In this document: piece after piece, positions 12,889 through 24,782 of the stretch
How positions within the stretch are numbered: the stretch's first letter is position 1
How the letters are laid out: every line of letters begins with the position of its first letter
From: Lingula anatina
Lineage: Eukaryota > Brachiopoda > Lingulata > Lingulida > Lingulidae
DNA length: 64,000 bases
NCBI RefSeq assembly: GCF_001039355.2
Contig: NW_019775591.1
Location: 781,889-845,888, forward strand
Direction of reading: 5' to 3'
Position numbers and translations under genes: made by a program
Notes under the pieces: model-generated
Database searches by the model: none
The model's input: only the letters and a program-made list of their open reading frames with translations
What the model was told of the DNA's origin: nothing

Positions 12889-14598
12889 CTACAGAGACAC
12901 TATGTCCTTGCTGGCAATCCTATTAACCACTGCCTCCAACACCGTTCCAATACTGAGTTCAATATCTGGTATTTTGTATACCTGGAAAAAAGGTTGAATA
13001 AAATGAATTCCTATAAAATCACACAGATCTGTAATTCAATCAAGGTCTCTCTCTTAGACAGACCACTCTACAAGATTATTTTAAATCCACCTAGAGGCTA
13101 TCTAGCGCTATTTATATACAGACACATGAAGGTAATAAGAAATAAGCATAAGTAATCTGTTTGTCAAATAAGTAAACATTCCCTAAAACTGAAACTTTCA
13201 TCTACATCATTAAGGACTTTCTGAATTGGTTTCCCCTATTACTTCATTACGGGCAACCCTGCACTCATTGGAAATAGCATGCTACTGACCTTTTTAACAG
13301 TGTCCAGATCTGTGAACTCTGGTAAGGACTCCAACGCCACCTGTTGTCCTTGAATCACACTAAGGAAGTCTTGAGGCTTGGTGCTCTCTTCAGCCAGTGA
13401 GACAATAAGCACTGAAGTCTCCTGATCTGTGACACCAAACTTCTTGTAGGAGTCCGAGATCTGTGAAAGATAAGCGCAGCACTTTTTTTAATTTAAAGCA
13501 TATAATCTTGACAATTTTTTTTCACTTTCTTGGTACTCAGTATCGTCCACGTTCAGCTGCAGAACTAACTAATTGGAGCTTATACCATACAATATCTCAT
13601 AGCTCTTGACCTGAATTATATCATTAGATGCATTAACCATCATATACACTGATCAGACTTACATTCTTTGAGGGAGCCAAGCTGTACAAGATTTCTGAAT
13701 GCAGAGTTCTGGTATACTTCTTGTTGTTACTGTGAAGGTGAACTGCCTTGTTGACTGCTACCAGCACTTGAAAAGGGTCCACAACCTAAAAGCAAAGGGA
13801 GTGAAATGTGGAAAAAAAGTTAAAATCTGTGAAAATGTTAAGAAATTTGGAAATAGGGCAATGGAATGTGGAAATAATTGAGGTAAAGATATGTGGAAAT
13901 GTAAGCTCTGTTTAAATCAGTAATACCCATTTCTAACAATAAGTCTATTGACTTCTCAATGTTATCTTAATAATATAACTACCATTTTTTAAAATATTCC
14001 TGATTCGTACAAATAGTAGTGAAGTATCCATAAAGCATAACATACTAAAACATAGTATACAATCATATATATACAGTAATATATAATGTTAAATAGAATA
14101 AACGAGTATTGCATTCTCTTTCTTGAACATTTCATTGCAATTAGGGAAAATTCACAATATAAGACATACATTAAAGTGTGATTTTCAAAAACAGTGATCC
14201 TTAGTGTGTCTTGTAGATGAGAGTAGTTACTAAAGAAACAAAACAAAATATTTAGATTTATCATGCTAAATATAATGTTTACTGGTAACATGCTAAAATT
14301 GATTTATTTCGAATTTGCATAACAGGAAACGTTTGTAATTCTGCCATTCATTTAATTGTACTGTATCAACCCTCAAGTTTCAAGGTGACAAATGGTCGTG
14401 AAAAAGAAACGTGACTGGCGATTTATGAAACAATTAATTTCCCCAAATACTTACAACACTGGGTTTAATAAGCGCTGCCTCAAACTTTCCTTCAATGACC
14501 AGTTTTCTCACTTCTGAAAGGTTTCTTACGTCTTTGTAGAGAACTATCGAAAGCGTCAAGTTAGAGCCTAAAAAGTTTTCATAACTCTTCAAACCCAT
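12889..14598 (-). CDS. TPRKB: TPRKB/Cgi121, EKC/KEOPS complex subunit, 4 exons, 176 aa
   Basis: Exons on the minus strand in order: 14598-14455, 13785-13663, 13460-13290, 12981-12889. All are phase 0 with GT-AG borders. The 176-aa product matches human TPRKB (175 aa) throughout: LSIVLYKDV near the start, [39 protein letters not shown] then TSVLIV, and the C-terminal [23 protein letters not shown] binds the kinase PRPK/Bud32 in KEOPS, which makes the t6A37 modification of ANN-decoding tRNAs. No key block is missing. Confidence 0.94.
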
Positions 14599-14827
14599 CA
14601 CAGCTTGAGTAGCTTGAGTGGTATACAGTACTTATAATAAGTTTCGAAGCACTCGATTTATTTTTCAATTAAAAATATATGAATGTATTTGGATATGCTA
14701 CTGAACAGCTTAAATCATATTTATTTTCTATCGGTGCCACTGCATTTTAATGAAGCAGTCGCTTTGCAAGAGTGAAAACGTGTGATTTTAAAGTTGCGAA
14801 ACTAAAGTCTTTATACGCATAACCAAG
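14599..14827. promoter_or_regulatory. Bidirectional promoter between TPRKB and ALG10
   Basis: Only 229 bp separate the TPRKB ATG (minus, 14598) from the ALG10 ATG (plus, 14828). Both 5' UTRs and any promoter must lie here. No TATA box or CpG-rich island stands out. Shared housekeeping control is inferred from the spacing. Confidence 0.6.
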
Positions 14828-17800
14828 ATGGCAGCCCCCGGTGGAAGGCACACGTTGGCAGCCCTCGAAGTGTGCGGGGTTTTACTCTGCTTGGCTGCCA
14901 CTCTGCTGTTCAAGTTTGACGAGAAACAACCGATACCGTACATGGACGAACAATTCCACATTGGACAGGTCATCAAATATTGCGAAGGGAATTTTTATGA
15001 GGTGATTATGTGCATATCTGTAACTAGTGTAAGACCGCATTCACATCGAGTTGAGCCAGGCTTTACAAATCCTGGGACAAAATATGGCGGACGTACATGA
15101 AAGAAAAACCGTCTAATCTTTTAATAGTCTCACCGCCTCTCACACGCCCCTCCACGCGTCGTCCCTGCGGGGGTACAGTCATTAAATCTCAGCTCCATTG
15201 GGACGACACATGGGGAGGCGTGTTTCGAACACATGTCAGTATGAGGCCTTATCTGTGTACAGGGCTCAACACAAACGGTTGTCCGCTTGCCCGGGGCAAC
15301 TAAAATCTGCCGTCGGACAAGTAAATTTTACGTCCAGTTGCCCGGCGGGCAAGTGAATTTTTTTGCTTTTGGCAGTACAATGTTAGATCTGATGTTAAAA
15401 GATTGAAGCATTACACGTTTTTCCTTTTTTGCACAATAACGTCACAAACTGTAACATACGTCAATCCAAGATTTCTGTATTCTAATGCATGCACAGCTTT
15501 CTAAAAATAACTGGCAGTCACTATCTCCATCGGCAGTGCCTCGTTTTCAGAGTGCTGTCATATTCTATAATTTGAAGCATTTAGTCAAACTAAAACGAGG
15601 CAAGTTGTTCTTGGAAACATTTAGCCACGTGATTTAAGTTAAGAAGGCACTCTCTTTTACGTTTATCTGGCACTTTTTGTATTGGTTGGGAAATATTTAG
15701 AAGCATATAATTTCCTAGCTTTAGCCACGAAAGAAGTGGAAAATAAGCAGTCACACTGTTGCTAAGTGAGAGTTTGCAGGGACCAGCTTGCGGTGGTTTT
15801 GACCAGTTAGCAGACAGCTGAACTGCTTCTGTAACTGATAGAGATTTCCCGGACTTGAAATGCTTATAGTTTATATATTTAGCAACAATTTCAGGGAGAA
15901 ACAGGAGGAAGAGTAAGCTTCCTTAAAGTATGGACATTTTAATTGATGAAGTTGGATAAATATGTTAATTTTTTGCACCCACCTAATAAAAGCAGTGTAC
16001 TACACAAATACTTGTTTGAGGGAACGAGTGAGCACTTGTCAGTATCCAGACAGTGTGGCACCGATCATGGTCTGTCACAAGCATTTCAGAGCTTTGTTGA
16101 CCTAGTTTTTTTTTGACACTTTAATGAATGTGGAAGTCTGTCTAAGAGTATGTTTGGGATCTCCTCTACATTTTAAATCATTGGCTTTACTATTTATTCA
16201 ATGAAAAAGGTATCTGAGCTATGTTGATACCACAGCTTTATTAGTTAAAATGCCACCAATCCAATATTTGGCTTCAAAAATTTCAATTGTAATCAGCCAT
16301 GGAGGAGGAGGAGAAGGGGAATCCTCATTCTAGCATTTGTAGGTGCTAAGTATGCAATTCTTTATTAATGAATTTTTTATCATGCTTAGCTTAACTTCAT
16401 ATACTCCTCAAGACATATGAAACAAGACAATTATGTCACTGTGCCACATAAAATGTTGAAAAATCTGTTCAAAATAGCCTAAAATGCACCAAATTGCACC
16501 TTGATTGAGTGCAGAAAAGTGCTATGAAGTAACCAGTGGCATTTTAGATTTTACTATCAAATTATCATTTGTGTAATTTGGTGTTGTCAAGGCAATCCTA
16601 CTATATTTTAAAGTGAATTATATTAAGATTAATTTTTGAAGTTTGAAAGTATTGTTTCTCTTCTATTGATTTTGTCAACTGTTCTGCAGAAATAAATAAA
16701 TGTTTTTTTTTATAAAAAGAGAAAAAAAAAAAGAAGTTGGAGATAGTGACTGACCAATCTGTACTTGATGAGTAAATGTAAAAGAGTTGGTTCTTGTAAG
16801 AGCATATTTTATAAGTAACAATGTTATGTCTATCAGTCACCATCCTGAGGAGGGTGGGCATTGCAACATTTATGCACTTGTATTCTTATAGATATCCTAA
16901 TCTTATGCTGCATCATAGTGGAGGTGTACCTTTTTTCTTTCATTTAGAATGTGTGACAAATTTGAAATTTTAGTGATGTGCATGACAAAATGTGACATTC
17001 CATCAATTAACTTGTTCATGGAGAAAATAAACAACCCAAAGATAACAAAATTGACACAATTGATTTTTTTTATAAATCAATAAAATTTTATGCTTCAAAT
17101 GAAAAAAAATTGCATATCGAGTGGTTTAAAATTTTTCACTAATAATGGGCAAGTTGAGGCAGAGGAAGGGCAAGTAAAAATATCTGGCAGGTTGCCCTGG
17201 GGCAACCTGGTTAAAAAATTTATGTTGAGGCCTGTGTGTAGCATGTAATTCCACAAACAGACGCAATGGCTTTTGTACTTAGGGTCCCATTGGGTATTAT
17301 CCTTAACTGAGAAACCCATTTTTTATTTCCCGAGATGCTTGAAGCACTCATATTACTTATCACTCATATTACTATATTACGTGAAGCAGACTTCTGATTG
17401 CGAGATGTACATTAGAGATTGTTCCCCGCCTGGAAGCAAACTCTCAAATTTTTGGAATAATCACTTTCGCTGTGCAACTCCCACTGTACACGATTCTATA
17501 CAGTAGGTTGCTTCTTGGGGGGAAGAAATTTTGCATCAGTATTTGACCTTCCTTGTGCGTTTAGAATTTTTATTCAACTGGTTTTCTCTAGCTGCTGTTT
17601 CATTTCATGGTGGTCTATATTACAACTGGTAGACAAGCATACAAATATTACATGTTGTACTTTCAGCATTCGCCATAAGCATTGTTTGTGTTAAGTATTA
17701 TAATTGGAGCTATCTTGATTGCGGTGGAGGGGACACAGGATTGTGTCGTCCTTCTGGTGGGAGCTTTTGTAAGGATAGTGAGGACTTCATGTTGGTGGTG

Positions 17801-19475
17801 GAGGTGCATGTACAGGTGTCGTGTGTGGTAATGAATAAAAAAAAGTTGTTGGGCACCTTCATGTGGTGTTTTCTGAGTGGAAGCTATCACGGATGTCCTG
17901 TGTAAGTGACAGTTTGTTTCTTTTACAGTGGGATCCCAAAATCACCACCTTCCCTGGTCTCTACCTGATCAGCCTGGGTGTGCTGAAGCCAGTGGGATGG
18001 CTGATGGGATGGGATGAAGACACGACGTGCAGCGTACTCAACCTCAGGGCCATCAACATCATGTTCAGCATTGGGAATTTCTACCTCTTTCTCGCTCTCA
18101 TACGGAAAATACACGGTAAAGACAAGGTAAGTGCACACTAGGTGTTTTTTTGCACTGAAATTTATGTTAGTCTGGTTTTTCTTTCCTTCAGTTATTGGGC
18201 TATATTATGTAACAATCTAAATTTCAGCCACATTTGTGGAAATGGAAATGAGATCATCAAATATGTATGTTTGATGAAGCAATAACTATAATTTTTCAAG
18301 ACCACTGGACAGTATATATGAATTTTACTTGACCATTAAGATATGACAAAGTTACCAGCACATCTTTTAATCAGACAGTTTGATTTATTACCTTTTCTGA
18401 CTTTTTATCCTTTCAGAATTACCAAGACACGGTTGCTGTGGTGACAGCGGTTGTGCTGAGCCTGTTTCCAGTCATGTATTTCTTCACCTTCCTCTACTAC
18501 ACAGACCCAGGATCAACCTTCTTCACATTACTCATGTACCTGCTCAGTCTCCATGACAACCATAAGGTGGCGGCCATGATGGGTTTGGTTGCCATTTTGT
18601 TTCGCCAGACTAATGTCATATGGGTGGCTTTTGTTGCTGGAGTCAAATTTGGAGACCTTGTGGTCCGATATGTGGGCCCAGAGAAGAGGGATATACCGAA
18701 AGAAGCCATAGGAAGCATGGATTTTCTCATTTATTCAGTGTACCTGTTGTTCGTTGGATTGAAAGACAGGACTAAAGAATTTCAGCAGCTGCTTTCAAGT
18801 TTCTTGTCATCTACCTGGAGCTACATTCTGCTTTTTGTTGGATTTGCTGCTTTTATAGTGTTCAATGGGGGAATTGTAGTTGGTGACCGTTCGGCTCATG
18901 TAGCAGTTTTAAATTTTCCTCAGTTGTTCTATTTTTCATGCGTGACATTTATATTTGCCTTTCCACACATGCTAACACTTTTCAAGGCTTTTCACTTTGT
19001 GGATTTTCTTTTCAGAAGACCAGTGCTATTTTTTATGTGTTATCTCATCAGCTGTGTACTTGCCATGTACTTCACATACGAGCATCCCTATTTGCTGGCA
19101 GACAATCGTCATTATACATTTTACATATGGCGTAGGATTTATTTGCTTCATCCATACATGAGGTACATCCTAATCCCTGCGTATATTTACTGTTATTGGG
19201 CCATACATGAAAATCTCCAAAACAGACATGTATGGTGGAAATTAACCTACGCTGTGGCTTTGTTCCTCTCCACCGTTCCTCAGCAGCTGATGGAGTTTAG
19301 ATATTTCATTATCCCATATTTGTTATTCAGGCTTCATTCCCCTCTCTCAAACTTAAGCAAGTTGATGATGGAGTTGGTGATTGCGATAGCTGTGAATGCT
19401 GTCACAATCCATCTTTTCTTGAACAGGCCATTTACTTGGCCAAACTCCAATGATGTTCAGAGGTTCATGTGGTAG
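14828..19475 (+). CDS. ALG10: ALG10, dolichyl-P-Glc:Glc2Man9GlcNAc2-PP-dolichol alpha-1,2-glucosyltransferase, 3 exons, 476 aa
   Basis: Exons 14828-15001, 17929-18126 and 18417-19475, all phase 0. The 476-aa product matches the DIE2/ALG10 (GT59) family (human 473 aa). ALG10 adds the last glucose to the lipid-linked oligosaccharide in the ER membrane before transfer to protein. Visible landmarks: N-terminal hydrophobic helix; PYMDEQFH in the first lumenal loop, which holds the acidic residues typical of the family; WDPKITTFPGLY; FLYYTDPGS; FRQTN; GGIVVGDRSAHV; ADNRHYTFYIWRR; and the C-terminal DVQRFMW. About a dozen hydrophobic segments are evident. Intron 1 (2.9 kb) carries a transposon at 15260-17234. 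The last 265 codons of exon 3 are repeated at 22.7-23.5 kb. Confidence 0.95.
15260..17234. mobile_element. hAT-like non-autonomous DNA transposon in ALG10 intron 1
   Basis: The left end reads CAGGGCTCAACA, followed by a CCGGGGCAA run. The right end is the inverted counterpart (TGTTGAGGCCTG preceded by TTGCCCTGGGGCAA). CAGGGCT ends with GGGCAA-rich subterminal sequence are typical of hAT-like elements of marine invertebrates. TGTGTA lies on both outer sides as a likely target duplication (6 bases visible). No transposase frame is found in the 1.97 kb interior. Confidence 0.65.
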
Positions 19476-19498
19476 GGGAGATGAATTATCTGTCTGGT

Positions 19499-19504
19499 AA
19501 TAAA
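19499..19504 (+). terminator. ALG10 polyadenylation signal
   Basis: AATAAA lies 24 bases after the ALG10 stop. A MITE begins 7 bases later, so the effective 3' UTR is very short or runs into the MITE. The signal is missing from the duplicate at 23.5 kb. Confidence 0.6.
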
Positions 19505-19510
19505 ATGTAG

Positions 19511-19782
19511 CTGGCCCCAGTTTCACAAAAAAAAATTAAATTAAAAAAAAATAAATAAATAAAAAGTAAAGGAGTCAATTCCCAGGATTTCCATGAGAGA
19601 GCTGTAACGCTGTTTCTGATGGGATAAGACACGCACACGTGCCCATGTAACGTTGGTAATTAAGTTCTTTGCCAGGGACCCAGAATTATTATTATTATTA
19701 TTTTTATTATTATTTATTTATTTTTTTATTTTATTTTATTTTTTTTATTATTATTTTTTTTTTTTTGGGAAACCGGGGCCAG
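19511..19782. mobile_element. MITE with CTGGCCCC(A/G)GTTTC ends (copy A)
   Basis: CTGGCCCCAGTTTCAC at the left and its inverted match GAAACCGGGGCCAG at the right bound 272 bp with A-rich and T-rich microsatellite arms. The same element lies at 23569-23814 in the second repeat unit. Confidence 0.7.
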
Positions 19783-19952
19783 ATGTGAAACCAAAACCAA
19801 CCCCCCTAAAAATAAAAGTGTAATGCAATAAAGTATCTGATAGTTTCAAAATATTTTCTAAAGCAAATATTTTCAGTAAGTCTTCCAGCAGTCAAAGATA
19901 TTCTAATGTCTCTGTAAGTTGAACTGTTCATTGCATATAATATTTGGTGCAT

Positions 19953-20725
19953 TTAAGGATATTGTTATCCTTAATTATCATCCAGATACCGAAAATGAGG
20001 TTTTTCTTGCATCTAATTATGAAATAATGCATCTATATTTGTGCTGATTTAACACAATAAAACAATAAAAAATCCTCGAAAACTTAAAATATCGGTGTTT
20101 ATCATTCTCGTTGCAATGTATAAACGTAGGCAACTCGAAGCTTTAATAGTCTGTATAACACCTTTCTATTTTGAGGTGAGATAGCAATCGTTTTTAGTCG
20201 TAAAAAGATTTCATCACGAAAATTGGCCCCGAGTGTATAGAATAAATAAATAAAAATAAAATAAACGAGTCAATTCCCAGGATTTCCATGAGAGAGCTGT
20301 AACACTGTTTCTAATGGGCACGGGATTGTAACTAAATTTAGGCTACAATCCCGTGCCGTCATTTTGGTTTAAAAGTTTTTGATATGGAGTTGTGAGCCCC
20401 CAATTTCAGATTTTCATTTAAGTAAAAGCATTAGATGGTTTTATGAACGATAACATCTGAACAAAGACTATTAAGAAAAATCGATGGCAGGGTTTTGGAG
20501 TACTAAATGATGTCATTAAATTTTTCGTTGAAAAGGTGATCGTGGGTGCTCGGATAAAAGAGAAATTTGAGAAACCGATTTTCAGTTTTTTTCCCCTAAA
20601 TCGCAATTATGACGTCACCCGTAAGATGGCATATGTGTAAACGTTAATTAATTTAGTCGTTGAATACTGAAGATTTATAAGGTAGTAAATAAGGAGTTTT
20701 TGGTGAAGGGTGACAATATCCTTAA
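19953..20725. mobile_element. TTAAGGATATTGT-ended element, long form (copy A)
   Basis: Inverted ends TTAAGGATATTGT and ACAATATCCTTAA bound 773 bp. Unit B has a matching copy, and a 123-bp short form is at 41544-41666. The element contains a hairpin at 20317-20357 (stem GGCACGGGATTGTA). No transposase is seen. Confidence 0.75.
20317..20357. repeat. Perfect 14-bp stem hairpin
   Basis: GGCACGGGATTGTA and its exact reverse complement flank a 13-base loop. The copy at about 24354-24394 has one substitution in the stem, leaving a pair that would be G-T in RNA. Confidence 0.85.
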
Positions 20726-21505
20726 CTATATATACGAATTAATATAGTGTTAATAACAACGATCTGGAGCTTTCAACTTTTATTCACCGTCTGCCTTTTT
20801 CATACAATTTCACAAGTATTTATAGGCCTACTCTATTTCTCCGTACTGATCATGCGTTTACTTGTTTTCTCTCCATTGTTGCAAACCACCATTCAACATT
20901 TCCTTATTAAGTAATTTCTAAGAGACTTGTTTTCAATTAAAATATTATTTGAATTACTCATGCTTGGACCAAATCCATCCTTACTTCATAAGTGTTTTAC
21001 GCGTGTCAGAAACTTGCAAATCTATTGAGAAATTAACCAATCAAATAGAACTATATGTGACTTTGACATGTTCCATATTTTCCTACCACGAAAACATTTT
21101 CTACACTCGTTAACTCTTAAAGAAATGACTTACACTCAATAACTCCCTATCCTTTTACTCGTTTGATTCCGTTTTGATTATTATCTGCAAATAGGGAAAG
21201 CGTAAGTTAATAACTTTACAACATAATATACAATGATTTTTCATTCCAATACCAATAAATGACAAAGAATTTCATCTGCGTTTTGACCATATTCACTGCA
21301 CGGAAGAAATTATTGAATGACCTTACATGTCTCTTGAGCGTCGATCTTCGTTCAACGGAACAGGCGACCGACCGCAAGTGTCTTGATGCCATAACTGGCC
21401 CACACTCGCCCTATATAATACATTGTAGCCTCTATGTAATATCGCTATTCACAATACGCGATGCTTTCGAGTTACGGGGCCCAGATGATCGAAGCAGTGA
21501 CAAGT

Positions 21506-21676
21506 CAGGCCCGTAGCCAGCAATTTCAAAGGGAGGGGGGGTCTTTTTCTGAAAAAGTGGACCTTTTACCGAAAAATCCCCATTTACTTATGTCAAATTT
21601 TACCCAGAGTGGACCTTTTTTCAGCAAAAAGGGGGGTTCTTTCGAACCCCCCGAACTCCCCCTGGCTACGGGCCTG
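21506..21676. mobile_element. hAT-like MITE with CAGGCCCGTAGCCAG ends
   Basis: CAGGCCCGTAGCCAG at the left and its exact reverse complement at the right bound 171 bp. CAAGT lies on both outer sides. It lies in the part of unit A absent from unit B. A truncated copy is at 63230-63315. Confidence 0.85.
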
Positions 21677-22628
21677 CAAGTGATGACATCGATATATTTA
21701 TTTTAAAAAAACATTATAGAAATGTGCACTGAATGGCCATATAAATATCTGTGGATATCTAGCAAACAAATTCTGTGGTTTCGGTAAAGTATAGTGAAAA
21801 GCTCTGTCATCATCCCCCATGGGGTTTTGGCACGTTAAATTTACCTTTAAGTTTCGAGTAACATTCAGTTGCAAAGTATTCCGGTCAAGTGGGTGTTTTT
21901 TTAATAACCAACCACTTTCATGCTGTTTGCCTTCTTCATTTACTTGTCAACGAGTCAAATTGAAATATTTCACAAAAAGAATTTCAGGATAATGACAAAA
22001 TGCCTTCACGTACACAACTGTCAGTACACTTTCTTCAAATATGAAATTACAGCGTTTAATGGAAATTCTATAGGTCATGATCTGAAACATGTAGGACGTT
22101 TCTTTAAATGATTGAGTATTTCAGACGAAAGGGAAAGTGGGACCACCCAAAAATTGATAATAAAGTAGTATTTTGCCTTCGTAATCCAGTGGGCGTCGTC
22201 CAAAAACCACACACAGGAAGCCAGATTCAGATTGCTTATTATTGATATTCACCTACATGAAAAACGTGGACATAAACAATTTACTGCATAGTTGTAGAAA
22301 TAAAAAAAAATGGCAAAATAACGTAAATAAATTAAGTAGGCTCGAACAACCTCAAATATAGGCCTATAAAGTATTTAATAAAATATTGTGGTTAAATGGT
22401 GTTTGATAAAACACCTGTATTTATTTTTCAACACCTGCACCAAAAAGTCATTTAACGATATGACACGCAAAGGGGGAAATGGGGGAAAAGGGGACTCATT
22501 GCCCGATCTAACCTTAGAATTGAAAGATGAGCTACATGTCATGTGCCACTGCGTAAGATGAACAGCTGAAAGGTTACATTTATGTGCAATAATAGAAAAA
22601 AAAATATCACCAACTTTCGGTACATACG

Positions 22629-22741
22629 CAGGGGCAGATCCAGAGATATATTCTGACAGGCTTCAAAATTTTCTTTGTTGATCCCTCCTTCATTTTTGAC
22701 CATCTTCCGACAGAAAAATTTAGTTACCCGTCAATGTAAAC
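22629..22741. mobile_element. CAGGGGCGGAT-family MITE truncated at an N
   Basis: The same left end and interior as the complete element at 26061-26228, cut off after about 113 bp at the N (22742). Confidence 0.85.
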
Positions 22742-22742
22742 N
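22742..22742. other. Single-N gap between ALG10 repeat units
   Basis: The N sits exactly where unit A ends and unit B starts, which suggests a scaffold join of unknown size. Confidence 0.85.
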
Positions 22743-22745
22743 CCT

Positions 22746-23541
22746 AGAGAAGAGGGATATACCGAAAGAAGCCATAGGAAGCATGGATTTTCTCATTTAT
22801 TCAGTGTACCTGTTGTTAGTTGGATTGAAAGACAGGACTAAAGAATTTCAGCAGCTGCTTTCAAGTTTCTTGTCATCTACCTGGAGCTACATTCTGCTTT
22901 TTGTTGGATTTGCTGCCTTTATAGTGTTCAATGGGGGAATTGTAGTTGGTGACCGTTCGGCTCATGTAGCAGTTTTAAATTTTCCTCAGTTGTTCTATTT
23001 TTCATGCGTGACATTTATATTTGCCTTTCCACACATGCTAACGCTTTTCAAGGCATTTCACTTTGTGGATTTTCTTTTCAGAAGACCAGTGCTATTTTTT
23101 ATGTGTTATCTCATCAGCTGTGTACTGGCCATGTACTTCACATACGAGCATCCCTATTTGCTGGCAGACAATCGTCATTATACATTTTACATATGGCGTA
23201 GGATTTATTTGCTTCATCCATACATGAGGTACATCCTAATCCCTGCGTATATTTACTGTTATTGGGCCATACATGAAAATCTCCAACACAGACATGTATG
23301 GTGGAAATTAACCTACGCTGTGGCTTTGTTCCTCTCCACCGTTCCTCAGCAGCTGATGGAGTTTAGATATTTCATTATCCCATATTTATTATTCAGGCTT
23401 CATTCTCCTCTCTCAAACCTAAGCAAATTGATGATGGAGTTGGTGATTGCGATAGCTGTGAACGCTGTCACAATCCATCTTTTCTTGAACAGGCCATTTA
23501 CTTGGCCAAGCTCCAATGATGTTCAGAGGTTCATGTGGTAG
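22746..23541 (+). pseudogene. Partial ALG10 copy (C-terminal 265 codons only)
   Basis: The frame is open from the N gap to the stop and nearly identical to ALG10. Three amino-acid changes are visible: Phe to Leu before VGLKD, Asn to His in ENLQ(N/H)RHVW, and Asn to Ser in WP(N/S)SNDVQ. There is no promoter, no exon 1 or 2 and no start. An 8-base deletion just past the stop removes the AATAAA of the full gene. If real it is a dead fragment. If the N joins two alleles, it is the same gene assembled twice. Confidence 0.8.
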
Positions 23542-23568
23542 GGGAGATGAATTATCTGTCTGTTGTTG

Positions 23569-23760
23569 CTGGCCCCAGTTTTACAAAAAAAATAAAATTA
23601 AAAAAAAAAAAAAAAAAGTAAAGGAGTCAATTCCCAGGATTTCCATAAGAGAGCTGTAACGCTGTTTCTGATGGGATAAGACACGCACACGTGCCCATGT
23701 AACGTTGGTAATTAAGTTCTTTGCCAGGGACCCAGAATTATTATTATTATTATTTTTATT

Positions 23761-23796
<36 letters not shown>

Positions 23797-23814
23797 TTGT
23801 GAAACCGGGGCCAG
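23569..23814. mobile_element. MITE with CTGGCCCC ends (copy B)
   Basis: Counterpart of 19511-19782 in the second ALG10 unit. It differs mainly in the length of the TTA and TTTA runs. Confidence 0.7.
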
Positions 23815-23994
23815 ATGTGAAACCAAAACCAACCCCCCCTAAAAATAAAAGAGTAATGCAATAAAGTATCTAATAGTTTCAAAATATTTTCTAAAGCAAA
23901 TATTTTCAGTAAGTCTTCCAGCACTTAACTGAGCAGTCAAAGATATTCTGTCTCTGTAAGTTGAACTGTTCATTGCATATAATATTTGGTGCAT

Positions 23995-24782
23995 TTAAGG
24001 ATATTGTTATCCTTAATTATCACCCAGATACCGAAAATGAGGCTTTTCTTGCATCTAATTATTAAATAATGCATCTATCTTTGTGCTGATTTAACACAAT
24101 AAAACAAAAAATCCTCGAAAAATTAAAATATTATTATCATTCTCGTTGCAATGTATAAACGTAGGCAACTCGAAGCTTTAATAGTCTGTATAACACCTTT
24201 CTATTTTGAGGTGAGATAGCAATCGTTTTTAGTCGTAAAAAGATTTCATCACGAAAATTGGCCCCGAGTGTATAGAATAAATTAATATAAATAAACTAAA
24301 CGAGTCAATTCCCAGGATTTCCATGAGAGAGCTGTAACACTGTTTCTAATGGGCACGGGACTGTAACTAAATTTAGGTTACAATCCCGTGCCGTCATTTT
24401 GGTTTAAAAGTTTTTGATATGGAGTTGTGAGCCCCCAATTTCAGATTTTCATTTAAGTAAAAGCATTAGATGGTTTTATGAACGATAACATCTGAACAAA
24501 GACTATTAAGAAAAATCGATGGCAGGGTTTTGGAGTACTTAATAATGTCATTAAATTTTTCGTTGAAAAGGTGATCGTGGGTGCTAGGATAAAAGAGAAA
24601 TTTGAGAAACCGATTTTTCAGTTTTTTCCCCTAAATCGCAATTATGAAGTCACCCGTAAGATGGCATATGTGTAAACGTTAATTAATTTAATCGTTGAAT
24701 ACTGAAGATTTATCATTTACCCCTAAAAATGCATATAAGGTAGTAAATAAGGGGTTTTGGTGAAGGGTGACAATATCCTTAA
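23995..24782. mobile_element. TTAAGGATATTGT-ended element, long form (copy B)
   Basis: Counterpart of 19953-20725. It keeps a short segment before the right end that reappears in the short form at 41.5 kb. Confidence 0.75.

Larger units (their letters stand above)
18680..22741 (+). repeat. ALG10 3'-end direct repeat, unit A (4.06 kb)
   Basis: From GAGAAGAGGGATATACCG inside ALG10 exon 3 to a truncated MITE at 22741. It is near-identical to 22746-26172 apart from a few substitutions, microsatellite length, and a block of roughly 650 bp at about 21361-22060 that unit B lacks. A single N separates the two units. Confidence 0.95.
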
